Positions 1 through 7,728 of a stretch of 47,258 bases of DNA are shown in pieces (positions within the stretch are counted from its first letter, which is position 1; every line of letters begins with the position of its first letter). The notes under the pieces were generated by a model. That model was not told the origin of the DNA and ran no database searches. It saw nothing but the letters and a program-made list of their open reading frames with translations. The position numbers and the translations under genes were made by a program. Source of the DNA: a virus; IMG/VR virus record IMGVR_UViG_3300037560_000029, positions 1-47,258 of that record; one strand, 5' to 3'.

Positions 1-114
1 ACCTCACTCTCCCCTGCACTTTCTGTGCCTTCAGCTGTCGGTACACTAGGTGGTTCCTCTGTAGCATCTTCGGGTGCATCTAGCATCCCCCAGATGGTAG
101 ACAGGATCTCTCTT
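1..114. repeat. Terminal direct repeat, left copy (114 bp)
   Basis: Bases 1-114 are identical, in direct orientation, to 47098-47211. Identity stops at base 115 (T here, A after 47211). A repeat at both ends of a phage contig is expected from a circular assembly or a terminally redundant virion genome. The sequence alone cannot say whether 114 bp is a physical terminal repeat or an assembler overlap. A gene reads through it in frame, which supports real continuity of the molecule across the join. Confidence 0.9.
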
Positions 115-521
115 TCCTTCTGCAGGTTTTCGACCGCTGTGACGAGTCTGATCTGTTCATCCCCGATCTCAATAAGCCTCCGTGTGACGCTCGAAAGATC
201 CATGGGGTTAACAACCACAGCTTCTTGAGTTCCTTGTGTACCTTCCGGAACGCTTTCGGGTTCCCTCTCGTCAAATCGTACGCGACTTGCCTGAGCAGCT
301 TGCTCTGCTTTCCGTTCACCATACTCTCCTCGTGCTAGTTCACAAAACTGGGTCATACTGTCCGCATTCATCTTCTCTACCGCAGCCACGAAGTTTTCTC
401 CTTCCGGCATGACTAGAGTTATTAGTGTTCCCTGCTCATGTGACCCTGTAGTTATGCGTCCCAGTATCTGAGCATCACTCAGCAACCAGCGGGCATCTTC
501 ATCGTAGCCTTCTTCAATCAT
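1..521 (-). CDS. Hypothetical acidic protein, N-terminal 173 residues (gene continues across the contig join)
   Basis: The frame opens with ATG at 519-521 and stays open to base 1, so it has no stop here. Bases 1-114 equal 47098-47211, and the same frame continues there to a TAA at 47028-47030, giving a complete protein of about 196 residues. The ATG overlaps the stop of the upstream exonuclease gene (ATGA), which suggests translational coupling. The protein begins MIEEGYDEDARWLLSD, has a charged, probably helical middle (RLIEIGDEQIRLVTAVENLQKE) and a Glu/Thr/Ser-rich tail. No family is recognised. It is the last gene of the leftward transcription block and meets the rightward block tail to tail. 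Confidence 0.75.
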   Translation of the reverse strand, partial: MIEEGYDEDARWLLSDAQILGRITTGSHEQGTLITLVMPEGENFVAAVEKMNADSMTQFCELARGEYGERKAEQAAQASRVRFDEREPESVPEGTQGTQEAVVVNPMDLSSVTRRLIEIGDEQIRLVTAVENLQKEREILSTIWGMLDAPEDATEEPPSVPTAEGTESAGESE

Positions 522-1273
522 GACAGCACCTGTGGTGAATCCTTACCACCCTTCACTCTGTACCTACCACGGCCATTCCAGCCACAAGCCATACATTTAT
601 ACCGCAAGTAGGAGGCTACGTTCAATGCCTGCCATCCTCTCTGTTGTACCTTGCTACTGCCGCAGGCCCGGCACACTGGCTTCTTCTGGTCTTTAACGTA
701 CAGACCATGGTTAGGATGGCCCGGTATCCATGGACGCAGTAGAATGTACAGCTTCTCTGTCAACCTGACATCTTGGATGTTGTACTTCTTCATCATGTCC
801 CAAGACTCTTGGTAGTTGTTAACCAAGCAGTTCCACCACAACTCGAACCCTCTTGGCAACACTGCCTTCTTCTCGTCCAGTAGCTCCCCTGCTACGTAGT
901 CCAGCTTGTTGCTGGGGAAACGGAAGCGGCGCTTCACTGTGCGCAGTAGGTCTATGTTCTTAGGGGTGAACGGGGGCGTCATACCAGCGCGCACGAACTC
1001 CATGTTCAAGTAGCGCATGTCGAAGGACGTACCGTTGTAGTGTACCACGGCATCCGCACTGTCAACCAAGTCATAGATCTTAGTGAGGAAGTCCTCGTCC
1101 TCGAAGTCACGGTAGTAGACCTTCTTCTCACCTAACCACTTAGCTGCCCAACAGATTACCCCTGTGGGTTTCACTATCATGTCTATGCCTATGAACTGAT
1201 TGAACAGTCCCCACGCATACACTAGGTTAGGGCTGGTTTCTATGTCCAGCGTCAGTATCCTCATGTCACTCAT
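518..1273 (-). CDS. DEDDy-type 3'-5' exonuclease (RNase H-like) with C-terminal zinc ribbon
   Basis: A 251-residue protein starting MSDMRILTLDIETSP. The exonuclease motifs are visible: Exo I D10-x-E12, Exo II in HYNGTSFDMRYL (Asp85) and Exo III YNIQD (Tyr164, Asp168), the YxxxD form of DEDDy nucleases. After the nuclease domain comes CxxC (201, 204) and CxxC (227, 230), a zinc ribbon that could bind DNA. Start 1273 is chosen because it overlaps the preceding stop as ATGA; the longer frame upstream reads into the neighbouring gene. It resembles the YprB/DnaQ-like exonucleases of phage replication modules, so a role in end processing or host DNA breakdown is likely, though the substrate is not shown. 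Confidence 0.8.
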   Translation of the reverse strand: MSDMRILTLDIETSPNLVYAWGLFNQFIGIDMIVKPTGVICWAAKWLGEKKVYYRDFEDEDFLTKIYDLVDSADAVVHYNGTSFDMRYLNMEFVRAGMTPPFTPKNIDLLRTVKRRFRFPSNKLDYVAGELLDEKKAVLPRGFELWWNCLVNNYQESWDMMKKYNIQDVRLTEKLYILLRPWIPGHPNHGLYVKDQKKPVCRACGSSKVQQRGWQALNVASYLRYKCMACGWNGRGRYRVKGGKDSPQVLS

Positions 1274-1509
1274 AGTATTAGTTCCTCTACACTTACGATG
1301 TATTTTGTAGGAATGATTAATATATTGCGCCCTCTGTCCTCGTTGTCCTCCGTTATAGACTGCGAGAGTACTAGAGACTCGTCTGTGTACTCCATCTCGA
1401 AGCCGACCGACTGGCACAGCAGGGCTGTGTGGTCATTATTAGAATAGTAGTAGCCTTGTGTAGCCCACGCGTCCTCCCACGTTACTAGCAGTATGGGTTT
1501 AATCTCCAT
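1270..1509 (-). CDS. Hypothetical protein, 79 aa
   Basis: Begins MEIKPILLVTWEDAWATQGYYYSNND and ends VEELIL. It overlaps the exonuclease start by ATGA downstream and the 49-residue gene by 11 bases upstream, so it sits in a continuous coupled chain. No signal peptide, membrane segment or metal motif is visible, and no family is recognised. The aromatic N-terminus and acidic middle suggest a small globular accessory protein. Confidence 0.65.
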   Translation of the reverse strand: MEIKPILLVTWEDAWATQGYYYSNNDHTALLCQSVGFEMEYTDESLVLSQSITEDNEDRGRNILIIPTKYIVSVEELIL

Positions 1510-1648
1510 ATAATTTATCCTCTATGATTTGTAGTGCAATCTTTAAGTCGTCTTCATCTCGCGCACTCACCGTCTCCGGATAGTTCTCGATGTAGTACTT
1601 GTAGTTATCAAGTGCTGTGAACACGTTCCACAGATCTGCTTTTGTCAT
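1499..1648 (-). CDS. Small hypothetical protein, 49 aa
   Basis: A short frame, ATG at 1646-1648 and TAA at 1499-1501, encoding MTKADLWNVFTALDNYKYY and ending IEDKLYGD. It follows an excellent Shine-Dalgarno sequence (GGGAGGAGGAAG directly before ATG) that lies inside the end of the upstream gene. Its stop overlaps the next gene by 11 bases. Function unknown; the strong ribosome binding site and fit in the overlapping chain are the reasons to call it. Confidence 0.6.
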   Translation of the reverse strand: MTKADLWNVFTALDNYKYYIENYPETVSARDEDDLKIALQIIEDKLYGD

Positions 1649-1973
1649 CTTCCTCCTCCCTGAGCATGAGTTCTAATCGTGCAAGTGCGTTCCACGCGGC
1701 GTGTGCAGCATGGAGTAAATCGCTGTCTCTATCCAGTACTTCGTAATGTTCTTGATACAAATGACGCAAGAGCGCCGCTGTATACCTTTGTGTCCCATCA
1801 GGTACGGCTTGCCAGCCTCCTCGCGTATACTTCCTTGCGCCGAAGGTTCCGACAGCAGATACAGCGGTAAGAGCTTTGCCAAACATGAGTAACAAACTGG
1901 CGTCTGGTTTTCCGGAGTCCATCTTAGCCCCCGCCTCGTGTTGTTTGATTCCATTAGGGTCCTCCTCACTCAT
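1608..1973 (-). CDS. dATP/dGTP diphosphohydrolase-like protein (DUF5664 type)
   Basis: A 121-residue protein from ATG 1971-1973, which overlaps the RusA stop as ATGA. The middle reads KPDASLLLMFGKALTAVSAV, then TFGARKYTRGGWQ, RYTAALLRHLYQE, and LLHAAHAAWNALARLELM. This spacing of KPD, FGARKY, LLRH and AHAAWNAL matches the phage DUF5664 domain, described as the N-terminal domain of dATP/dGTP diphosphohydrolases. A role in adjusting the dNTP pool during replication fits the RusA, exonuclease and polymerase neighbours. The start is far inside a longer open frame, and the upstream part of that frame is a shadow of rusA. The catalytic reaction is inferred from the family only. Confidence 0.7.
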   Translation of the reverse strand: MSEEDPNGIKQHEAGAKMDSGKPDASLLLMFGKALTAVSAVGTFGARKYTRGGWQAVPDGTQRYTAALLRHLYQEHYEVLDRDSDLLHAAHAAWNALARLELMLREEEDDKSRSVERVHST

Positions 1974-2362
1974 ATATCTATCTCCTCCGGCTCGCTCCGG
2001 ATGGTCACAGTAATAAACCCGTCCCGGCCATGAGCCACGAATCTCTTCCTCCACGTGCAAGTAGTTATCAGTCGGTCGTCCTCCAGATATCCCTTCTTCT
2101 GCAGCATATCGAATAGAGCTTTCTCGAAGTTGTCTCCGTCTCCCACTGGTGTTATCAGCTTGCTGTTCTTGCTTCGCGGGATTGCAAACAGAATAGAGAT
2201 AGTGACGGGCTGTTGCCAACTCTCTTTGGATTTGGGAAGCAAAGCCGCAGCGTCTGTCATCCATTGTGCGTACCTCTTGCCGTAGTAGGTTGACCATCTA
2301 GTAACTCTAGGCCGACTTGCTGGTACCGGAGTCAGGGGTATTACTATTATCTGCGACTTCAT
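1970..2362 (-). CDS. rusA: RusA-like Holliday junction resolvase
   Basis: A 130-residue protein of typical RusA length. It starts MKSQIIVIPLTPVPASRPRV, the usual N-terminal strand with a PxPxSRPR turn, and contains GDGDNFEKALFDML followed by GYLEDDRLI, the conserved acidic residues (DxDN and DDR) that bind metal in RusA dimers, plus a following KR-rich strand. RusA resolves four-way junctions made by replication and recombination, which phages need before packaging. It overlaps the upstream 101-residue gene by 56 bases and the downstream gene by ATGA. Confidence 0.9.
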   Translation of the reverse strand: MKSQIIVIPLTPVPASRPRVTRWSTYYGKRYAQWMTDAAALLPKSKESWQQPVTISILFAIPRSKNSKLITPVGDGDNFEKALFDMLQKKGYLEDDRLITTCTWRKRFVAHGRDGFITVTIRSEPEEIDI

Positions 2363-2612
2363 TAGCTGTCATCTCCGCCCAGTCTGCATAGTAGGTGTCC
2401 TCGAATGCATCATCCACAGGTTGTCCATAACGAATCTTTAACTCAGCATCAGCATGCACCCGAGCCCCATTGGGTGCAATCTTGTACCCAAGCATAGTCA
2501 TAAGAGATACGTAGAAGGTAGGAGTCAGTTGTATTTTTGTTAGCTCTGCTCCCTCTATGAACTGACGAATGACTGCCTCTTGGTCTCTATTTACGGTTGG
2601 TGTTCGCGCCAT
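2307..2612 (-). CDS. Hypothetical protein, 101 aa
   Basis: Begins MARTPTVNRDQEAVIRQFIEGAELTKIQLTP and ends SGTSKSA. The N-terminal half is predicted helical and the C-terminal third is Ser/Thr/Asp-rich and probably unstructured. It overlaps the rusA start by 56 bases and the upstream 85-residue gene by 26 bases. No known family is recognised; its position between nucleotide-metabolism and recombination genes suggests an accessory role only. Confidence 0.6.
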   Translation of the reverse strand: MARTPTVNRDQEAVIRQFIEGAELTKIQLTPTFYVSLMTMLGYKIAPNGARVHADAELKIRYGQPVDDAFEDTYYADWAEMTANEVADNSNTPDSGTSKSA

Positions 2613-2844
2613 AACGGTGCTCCTTTAACATTAATGCAATCCTTGTTGAGAATAGATCAGCTAGCTCTTGGGCTGAGTCTTCAGGAGCACCCGCTGCATA
2701 CACAGCTGCTTCCATCTCAATAAGAGCACTGGTCATTGCTTCTACTACCTTCCCTACTGTTTCTGGTACAGCTACAGGGTAAGAGTCGAACCCATCCTGT
2801 GCTGTTAGGAACAGTGGGGCTGTTCTATTGAAGTATATATTCAT
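2587..2844 (-). CDS. Hypothetical protein, 85 aa
   Basis: Begins MNIYFNRTAPLFLTAQDGFD, with an Ala/Glu-rich helical middle (EAMTSALIEMEAAVYAAGAPED) and the tail EHRYGANTNRK. It overlaps the DUF4406 gene upstream by 4 bases (ATGA type) and the 101-residue gene downstream. No membrane segment or metal site is seen. Function unknown. Confidence 0.6.
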   Translation of the reverse strand: MNIYFNRTAPLFLTAQDGFDSYPVAVPETVGKVVEAMTSALIEMEAAVYAAGAPEDSAQELADLFSTRIALMLKEHRYGANTNRK

Positions 2845-3284
2845 GATGCTTCCTCATACCTAGACACATCGCCCTGATCAACCACATAGCCAGCAATCAG
2901 CTTGGCCGCAGTCGAGGGGTCCATAACTTCTAAGCATCCACGAGTGTACCTCATGACTGGCTTCTGCACAGTGAGAGCAATGAAGGCCTCTAGCCTAGCC
3001 CCACGAGAGTTGGTCCAGCCCGGTAAGAGTACTACTCCATCTACCTCGTCCGCTACAATCTTCACATCACGAGCAAGGAAGTCACCCCATGTGCTGTCAG
3101 AGTTAAACTCACTTAGGTTGCCGTGCTCACTAGCCATAGCTATGTGTCGTACTGCCTCGGAATCCATCTCTGCAGGGGACATGACTTCGTGCCCCATGTC
3201 ACGTATCTTGTCTGCCATCTTATCGAAGGCAGGGTAGTTAAACTGTGGTATCCCACTCATAGGTCCTGCTATGTAGTATTTCAT
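2841..3284 (-). CDS. DUF4406 protein (nucleoside 2-deoxyribosyltransferase-like fold)
   Basis: A 147-residue protein with the family signature at the N-terminus (KYYIAGPMSGIPQFNYPAF) and a second conserved block GVVLLPGWTNSRGARLE that ends with the Glu used by deoxyribosyltransferase-like enzymes. The fold binds nucleosides or nucleotides, but for DUF4406 no substrate is established as far as I know. The pairing with a dATP/dGTP hydrolase-like gene 1 kb away suggests nucleotide metabolism. It is immediately adjacent to the 5' nuclease gene upstream (one-base overlap). Confidence 0.75.
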   Translation of the reverse strand: MKYYIAGPMSGIPQFNYPAFDKMADKIRDMGHEVMSPAEMDSEAVRHIAMASEHGNLSEFNSDSTWGDFLARDVKIVADEVDGVVLLPGWTNSRGARLEAFIALTVQKPVMRYTRGCLEVMDPSTAAKLIAGYVVDQGDVSRYEEAS

Positions 3285-4213
3285 CAGTACATCTCCAATT
3301 GTATGTCATCATCTAGTTGTCCACCACCCAGTTCCTTGAACTCTTCGGGGAATGTGAACAGGTCGTCTGTCTCTCGCTGTATCCACAGCAGCTGTGCTTG
3401 CTCTGTCATGTACGCAAACCAGTCCTTCTTGCCAGACTTAGCAGCGTACTGCCGTGCCACCTCTTCCAGTAGATCACCGTGCTCCAGTCCATCTAACATC
3501 TTCTCTGCCTTTGCAGACCCTATGCCTTTGAGGCCGGGGATGTTATCGGTGGTATCTCCTGTCAACACCTGCTTACAGAAGCACTTCCATGCATCATCTG
3601 TGGTTACTTCATAACTCACGTCATGCATGAAATTGTAGTGTAGGCCGGGGATCATGTCAAGGTCCTTGTCAATGGACACTATGCATGTATCTTCCATCGG
3701 AGATGGATTAGTGCGGTTGCGTGTCTGTTCTATGCCCAGAGCATCATCAGCTTCAATACCATCAGTGACTACCGTCTCCCACTTACTCCTGATGTACTTA
3801 CGGATAGCCTCTTCATGTTGTGGTCGGTGAGCATCGTCACGGTTCCCTTTGTAGGGTCGTGTCTTAGCTATGTCATAACGGTAATTCTTACCCCCGGACA
3901 GGTACATGGTGACATCAAACTCAGTACATGACAGTGCTTCCAATATCTTGTTCACCTGACCATTGAGGTTATGTAGGGCGTTCTCAACGGGCTCCAAGTA
4001 CCTCTCTGACCACAGCTGGTAGTCCTCACCCTCTACACGAGAGTACTTGCCGGGCAGTGCTTCGTCAAGAGCAGCTAGGGCTTCCTTCTTGTACGCATAC
4101 TGCTCCGGTACGGCTTCGAAATTGCCGCTGTCTATGTTCAGGAACCATACGTTACGTTCCGCAGCGAACCCACTGCGGAACACCAGTATGTCTGCATCAA
4201 TGAGTAAGTGCAT
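3284..4213 (-). CDS. Phage 5'-3' exonuclease / flap endonuclease (T7 gp6-like)
   Basis: A 309-residue 5' nuclease of the PIN/FEN superfamily. The metal ligands are in order: LIDADIL (D6, D8), IEADDALG (E154, D156, D157), SIDKDLD (D182, D184) and LTGDTTDNIPGLKGIG (D220, D223), the last merging into the H3TH DNA-binding turn. The basic YKGNRDD segment (121-127) is the arch that contacts the 5' end. In T7-like phages such an enzyme removes RNA primers and degrades host DNA, working with a family A polymerase that lacks its own 5' nuclease, as is the case here. Confidence 0.9.
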   Translation of the reverse strand: MHLLIDADILVFRSGFAAERNVWFLNIDSGNFEAVPEQYAYKKEALAALDEALPGKYSRVEGEDYQLWSERYLEPVENALHNLNGQVNKILEALSCTEFDVTMYLSGGKNYRYDIAKTRPYKGNRDDAHRPQHEEAIRKYIRSKWETVVTDGIEADDALGIEQTRNRTNPSPMEDTCIVSIDKDLDMIPGLHYNFMHDVSYEVTTDDAWKCFCKQVLTGDTTDNIPGLKGIGSAKAEKMLDGLEHGDLLEEVARQYAAKSGKKDWFAYMTEQAQLLWIQRETDDLFTFPEEFKELGGGQLDDDIQLEMY

Positions 4214-4467
4214 TAGTGTACACTGTCCTCTATAATACTATCTTCGGCATCAGAGATTTCGGCTTGCTCGTCTAGTTGAGACAGAGCCCCCGCCAGTGCG
4301 TCAGCTTGGAACAGAGCCTGCGGTAGCATTGTGGTTGTGTGCTCAATAACATCTGTCTCTTTATTGACGACAGAGTAGCCACGTCTCCCGTATTTGTTGT
4401 CTTCTCCAAGTGCATTGTGTGTGACTTCTACACGATACTTTTCATTCTCGTAGATAGGTTTATTCAT
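4213..4467 (-). CDS. Hypothetical protein, 84 aa
   Basis: Begins MNKPIYENEKYRVEVTHNALGED and has an acidic C-terminus (EQAEISDAEDSIIEDSVH). The N-terminal half looks like a small beta-rich domain. It overlaps the flap endonuclease start by one base and the upstream gene by 8 bases. No family is recognised. Confidence 0.6.
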   Translation of the reverse strand: MNKPIYENEKYRVEVTHNALGEDNKYGRRGYSVVNKETDVIEHTTTMLPQALFQADALAGALSQLDEQAEISDAEDSIIEDSVH

Positions 4468-4924
4468 TATTATTAGCCTCTACTAGTTGTTGTGTAATTT
4501 GATTAACCATCCCTAAGATTATATCAAGCTTCTTACCCTTAGCTGACCCTAGAGCAAGCACGTCGTTGTCGAGTGCAGCACAAACTAAACGCGTCGCGTC
4601 AGCCCTTGCATCTCGCCAAGCAAATGTATCTTCCTTCTTCAGGTCATGCATCTGTTTCCAGCGCCAGTAATCAGGGCTACTGGTAGGAGGTACCTCACCC
4701 TGCGCCTCAGCAGCTTGCTGGACAGCCTCAGCGGCCACTGGCTGGACGCTAGTGATCTTGTTAGGGGTATCCCCTTCTACCTGATAGAACTCCTCCTCAG
4801 TGAGCTCTGGGTCGAACTCAGCACGGAACCATAGGTTGGCTCCAGCGAACTGCCATGAGTACAGTGTTTTTGTACCCCAGTCTCGTGAACTAGTCTTTAT
4901 TACCTTTCCGCTCCATACACTCAT
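4460..4924 (-). CDS. Hypothetical replication-region protein, 154 aa
   Basis: Begins MSVWSGKVIKTSSRDWGTKT and continues with alternating polar and aromatic residues (LYSWQFAGANLWFRAEF), a beta-rich stretch reminiscent of an OB fold, then a Glu/Ala/Gln-rich linker, a DYWRWKQMHDLKKED segment and a helical C-terminus. The OB-like reading is weak and is an inference from pattern only. The gene sits between DNA polymerase and the 5' nuclease. Its ATG overlaps the stop of the 59-residue gene as ATGA. Confidence 0.6.
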   Translation of the reverse strand: MSVWSGKVIKTSSRDWGTKTLYSWQFAGANLWFRAEFDPELTEEEFYQVEGDTPNKITSVQPVAAEAVQQAAEAQGEVPPTSSPDYWRWKQMHDLKKEDTFAWRDARADATRLVCAALDNDVLALGSAKGKKLDIILGMVNQITQQLVEANNNE

Positions 4925-5100
4925 AATCCTGCGTCCTTTAGTAATTTGTTAATACGCTGTGCTTCTCCTTCAGCCTGTTCATGTTCTTCTTCTGTAGCAT
5001 GGTAGAAGTTACCTATCTTCTTATCATACACCACATGTGCAGTTGTCCCACCCTCTCCATGACCTGACCAGTGTCGGCGCACCGCCTTGACTCGTATCAT
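4921..5100 (-). CDS. Small hypothetical protein, 59 aa
   Basis: ATG at 5098-5100, TGA at 4921-4923. The product begins MIRVKAVRRHWSGHGEGGTT and ends INKLLKDAGL, with a basic N-terminus and an acidic helical C-terminus (ATEEEHEQAEGEAQRINKLL). Both ends overlap their neighbours as ATGA, which is the strongest support for this short frame. Function unknown. Confidence 0.6.
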   Translation of the reverse strand: MIRVKAVRRHWSGHGEGGTTAHVVYDKKIGNFYHATEEEHEQAEGEAQRINKLLKDAGL

Positions 5101-5282
5101 ATCATTTCTCTCCTCATTTGTTCCTCAATTCGTAGGGTATCGCCCAGTACCTTGTCAATAATCCCCAGCTCTCGGTCAGACAATTCATCCTCACTCTTAA
5201 GAGTGAGGTAATAATCGCCCCGACGTTTATAAATCTCGTGGTATAGATACTCCATCCTATACCGTTGCTCTGCAGGTTTCAT
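5097..5282 (-). CDS. Small hypothetical protein, 61 aa
   Basis: Begins MKPAEQRYRMEYLYHEIYKR and is highly charged and predicted helical throughout. Both ends overlap neighbours by 4 bases (ATGA): DNA polymerase upstream and the 59-residue gene downstream. No family is recognised. Confidence 0.6.
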   Translation of the reverse strand: MKPAEQRYRMEYLYHEIYKRRGDYYLTLKSEDELSDRELGIIDKVLGDTLRIEEQMRREMI

Positions 5283-7213
5283 ATCATGCCCTCCTTAATT
5301 GCTGCTGGTTTCCACAACTCTTCTGGTGCTTCGTACACTACCTCACTATCCTTCGCTTCTTTGTTGGACCAGTGTGTCCCCACCATCACCCCCGCACCTA
5401 AAGGTACAGTTAGGTTAACGCCGTAGAGTTGGGAAATCATGTTATAACAGTCCACTATCAGGCACTGCTTTGCTAGGCAATGCCAGAGTTCCTTTTCGTT
5501 CGGTGCAATCTCTGCAATAATTGAATCGTGGACCGTGTTTACCAAGAATGAGGACGCATCCTTCATCCGGTGCCATGCGGCCACAATCGCACACGGTATG
5601 ATTTCGGCAGTAGCCAAAGCCTGTACCGGGTAGTTGTAGATGGACGTCGTGTTCGTGATGTACCCGCTCTTCTTCATGTGTGTGTCTGGCCAATAGTATC
5701 TAAGCCCCCATTCAGTAGTTAGATGTTTATCCCGTAGTACTTGCTGCGTCCATCCTTGCTGCGTGTCAGCAATGCTTCTATACTTTTCCTTAAAAGCTTT
5801 GTAGTACGCTTGCTCGTTAGGAGACCCAGAGGTCCCTCCATACAGAGGCTTAAATGTATGGGGCTTTGCTTCCTGTCGTGAGCACCCAATGATAGACGCA
5901 GTGTAGCTATGGATGTCTGTTCCTTGTACGATATCACTAAGCGCCACTCGGTCACGTCCGAGGTGGGCGGCAACACGAAACTCAAGTTGGGCTCCATCAG
6001 CCTCTCCCATGACCCAACCACTGTTACGAGTTGTAAAAAGTGGCTTGAAGTTTCTATTGAGGTTCTGGAATTGGACTCTGTATTGTAACCCTGTACTAGA
6101 GAGACGATGTGTTCTCGTACTGCACTGGTTAAAACTTGCCCGTAACAACCCCCCGTCCACATCAACACATTCTCCAAACTTTCGGAGGTACTTGGTGATA
6201 TCACTGTGGAGTTGTCGCCATGTAGTATGGAGACTGAGGAATCCTCTTTGTCTCTTCGTCGTAGCCACCAACTGCGCCAGAATGGGAGCCGCCACGGACG
6301 GGTCACCAGCAGGGGTAAGAAGTTCGTGTCCTCGAAAGTCTCGGGGGACATTGAATCCAAGATCACCGAAAATGAACTGTCGCATTTGCTTTGGACTGCT
6401 CGGGCTTGCTCCCCCGCAGTACTGTTGGAGTTTAGTAGTAAGTCGTTCATAGCGTAGTTCCTCCGCAGCCAGTGTCTCAGTGACTGCTACATTATCCAGC
6501 TGCATCCCGTTAAACTCTATGTCTGTAAGCGCCGGGGTGACTAGGTTGCGTTGGTAATTTACAGCCTCCAGCCCTCTGTCTTTGAGCAATGCTCTCTGTC
6601 TGAGGAACAGTTCACCCGCAGCTTCGACGTCGCGGATACAATAGTCGAGCAACCATGACTCTGGTATATCCTCGGTTGGTACGCCGTTCTTTATGAGTGC
6701 AGAGACTAGGTCTTTCTTACCCTCTAGTCCATGCCTCTTCAAACATGCTGATAGTCCTAGCTCATGTAGTGCGAAGCGATTGCCTCCCAGTACATAGTCA
6801 GCTATCAGTGTGTCAAATGTTACTACCCGGCGTAAGTCGACGCCACAACGTCTGAGCCACCCGAGCTCAAACTTGGCGTTGTGGGCGACCACGAAATCCG
6901 CTTTGGCGATATCATTGACAAGTTCTTCAAGATTGTATTCGCTTCCAAAGCAGTATTGCACGGACCCACCTGTACTGTGAGCTCGTCGTCCATTGGGAGG
7001 CCTAAGTGAATTGGAGTCATTTGTTTTATTAACACGCCAGCAGGCAAGGATGATTCGATTTCCCTCAGCAAGCGGAGACCCTTTGAGTTCAGTTGTAGTT
7101 TCAAAGTCAAGCGTAACATAGTTATCACTCCAATAGATAGATGGATCAGGGGCCGCCACGTGTGGTGGCAGCCCCGCTAGCTCAACCAAAGTCAGACCAG
7201 AACGCAGCACCAT
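5279..7213 (-). CDS. Family A DNA polymerase with 3'-5' exonuclease domain
   Basis: A 644-residue PolA-type replicative polymerase, the size of T7 gp5. The proofreading domain carries TLDFETT (D36, E38), VAHNAKFEL (111-117) and YCIRD (Y191, D195). In the polymerase domain, motif A is EADGAQLEFR (D406), motif B is RQEAKPHTFKPLYG (R446, K450, F454, Y458) and motif C is VHDS (H562, D563). The dNTP-binding O-helix position (E. coli 762) is Phe. There is no N-terminal 5' nuclease domain; that activity is the separate gene at 3284-4213. The start overlaps the ssDNA-binding gene by 32 bases. It should act with the primase, helicase and SSB encoded just upstream. Confidence 0.95.
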   Translation of the reverse strand: MVLRSGLTLVELAGLPPHVAAPDPSIYWSDNYVTLDFETTTELKGSPLAEGNRIILACWRVNKTNDSNSLRPPNGRRAHSTGGSVQYCFGSEYNLEELVNDIAKADFVVAHNAKFELGWLRRCGVDLRRVVTFDTLIADYVLGGNRFALHELGLSACLKRHGLEGKKDLVSALIKNGVPTEDIPESWLLDYCIRDVEAAGELFLRQRALLKDRGLEAVNYQRNLVTPALTDIEFNGMQLDNVAVTETLAAEELRYERLTTKLQQYCGGASPSSPKQMRQFIFGDLGFNVPRDFRGHELLTPAGDPSVAAPILAQLVATTKRQRGFLSLHTTWRQLHSDITKYLRKFGECVDVDGGLLRASFNQCSTRTHRLSSTGLQYRVQFQNLNRNFKPLFTTRNSGWVMGEADGAQLEFRVAAHLGRDRVALSDIVQGTDIHSYTASIIGCSRQEAKPHTFKPLYGGTSGSPNEQAYYKAFKEKYRSIADTQQGWTQQVLRDKHLTTEWGLRYYWPDTHMKKSGYITNTTSIYNYPVQALATAEIIPCAIVAAWHRMKDASSFLVNTVHDSIIAEIAPNEKELWHCLAKQCLIVDCYNMISQLYGVNLTVPLGAGVMVGTHWSNKEAKDSEVVYEAPEELWKPAAIKEGMI

Positions 7214-7727
7214 CGCTGCTTCCTGATACTAACTCATGTACCTGCACTGAGCGTAACCGGAGGGTAACACCTACTGCCTTGCTCGCTGCGTTGGTGTAAG
7301 GTACGATCTGTCCCTTGAGACGAGCCATTGTGCCACCGTAGACAGGCGCAGTAACAGCAGTCCCATCCGCAGCGTCAAATACAACAGGTCTCTGATAGAA
7401 TGGGTCTCCTTCACGCGGTGTGACTCGTGCTTTGAGCTTAACCCGGAACAATACGTTGCCCGTAGTGTTGCCCTCGTCATCAGTCTCTTCCTCATACACG
7501 GGTGCAGGAGCGTAAGAGTTCTGTTGCTTCACATCAAGGGTGCCAATGAAGTCGTTCAATGTACCTTCAAGACGTGCAATAAGCTCTTGTGCATTCTCAA
7601 AGGGAAGGAGTAACTTGGTTTGGAACACACCTTCAGGGTCGTAGCGTGTATCTGCACGTGTGAGCCACGGGTAGACTAGCTCTCCTACTGGTGTGGTGAA
7701 TACTTCTAGCGTTGGTCTGTCTGACAT
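7182..7727 (-). CDS. T7 gp2.5-like single-stranded DNA-binding protein
   Basis: A 181-residue protein with the features of phage gp2.5-like/DUF2815 proteins: an opening TPVGELVYPWLTRADTRYDPEGVF followed by TKLLLPFENAQEL, a Pro- and charge-rich insert (EEETDDEGNTTGN), and beta strands of an OB fold including FRVKLKARVTPREGD. The C-terminus FWSDFG ends in an aromatic residue close to an Asp, a weak version of the acidic tip that SSBs use to contact polymerase and helicase. It lies directly upstream of the polymerase gene and overlaps it, as expected for a replisome partner. No Shine-Dalgarno problem is seen at start 7727. Confidence 0.85.
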   Translation of the reverse strand: MSDRPTLEVFTTPVGELVYPWLTRADTRYDPEGVFQTKLLLPFENAQELIARLEGTLNDFIGTLDVKQQNSYAPAPVYEEETDDEGNTTGNVLFRVKLKARVTPREGDPFYQRPVVFDAADGTAVTAPVYGGTMARLKGQIVPYTNAASKAVGVTLRLRSVQVHELVSGSSDGAAFWSDFG

Positions 7728-7728
7728 G

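Noticed and set aside
80-322. 80-residue minus-strand frame beginning MVNGKQSKLLRQVAYDLTRG
   Set aside because: It looks protein-like at its start, but it lies entirely inside the longer junction-spanning frame (521 to 1), which has a coupled start and continues in frame across the join. Two overlapping genes on the same strand here are unlikely.
1608-3284. 2-aminoadenine (Z-genome) pathway suggested by the dATP/dGTP hydrolase-like gene and DUF4406
   Set aside because: No PurZ-like adenylosuccinate synthetase-type gene is visible, and the polymerase is a standard PolA. The hydrolase-like protein alone does not support Z-DNA.
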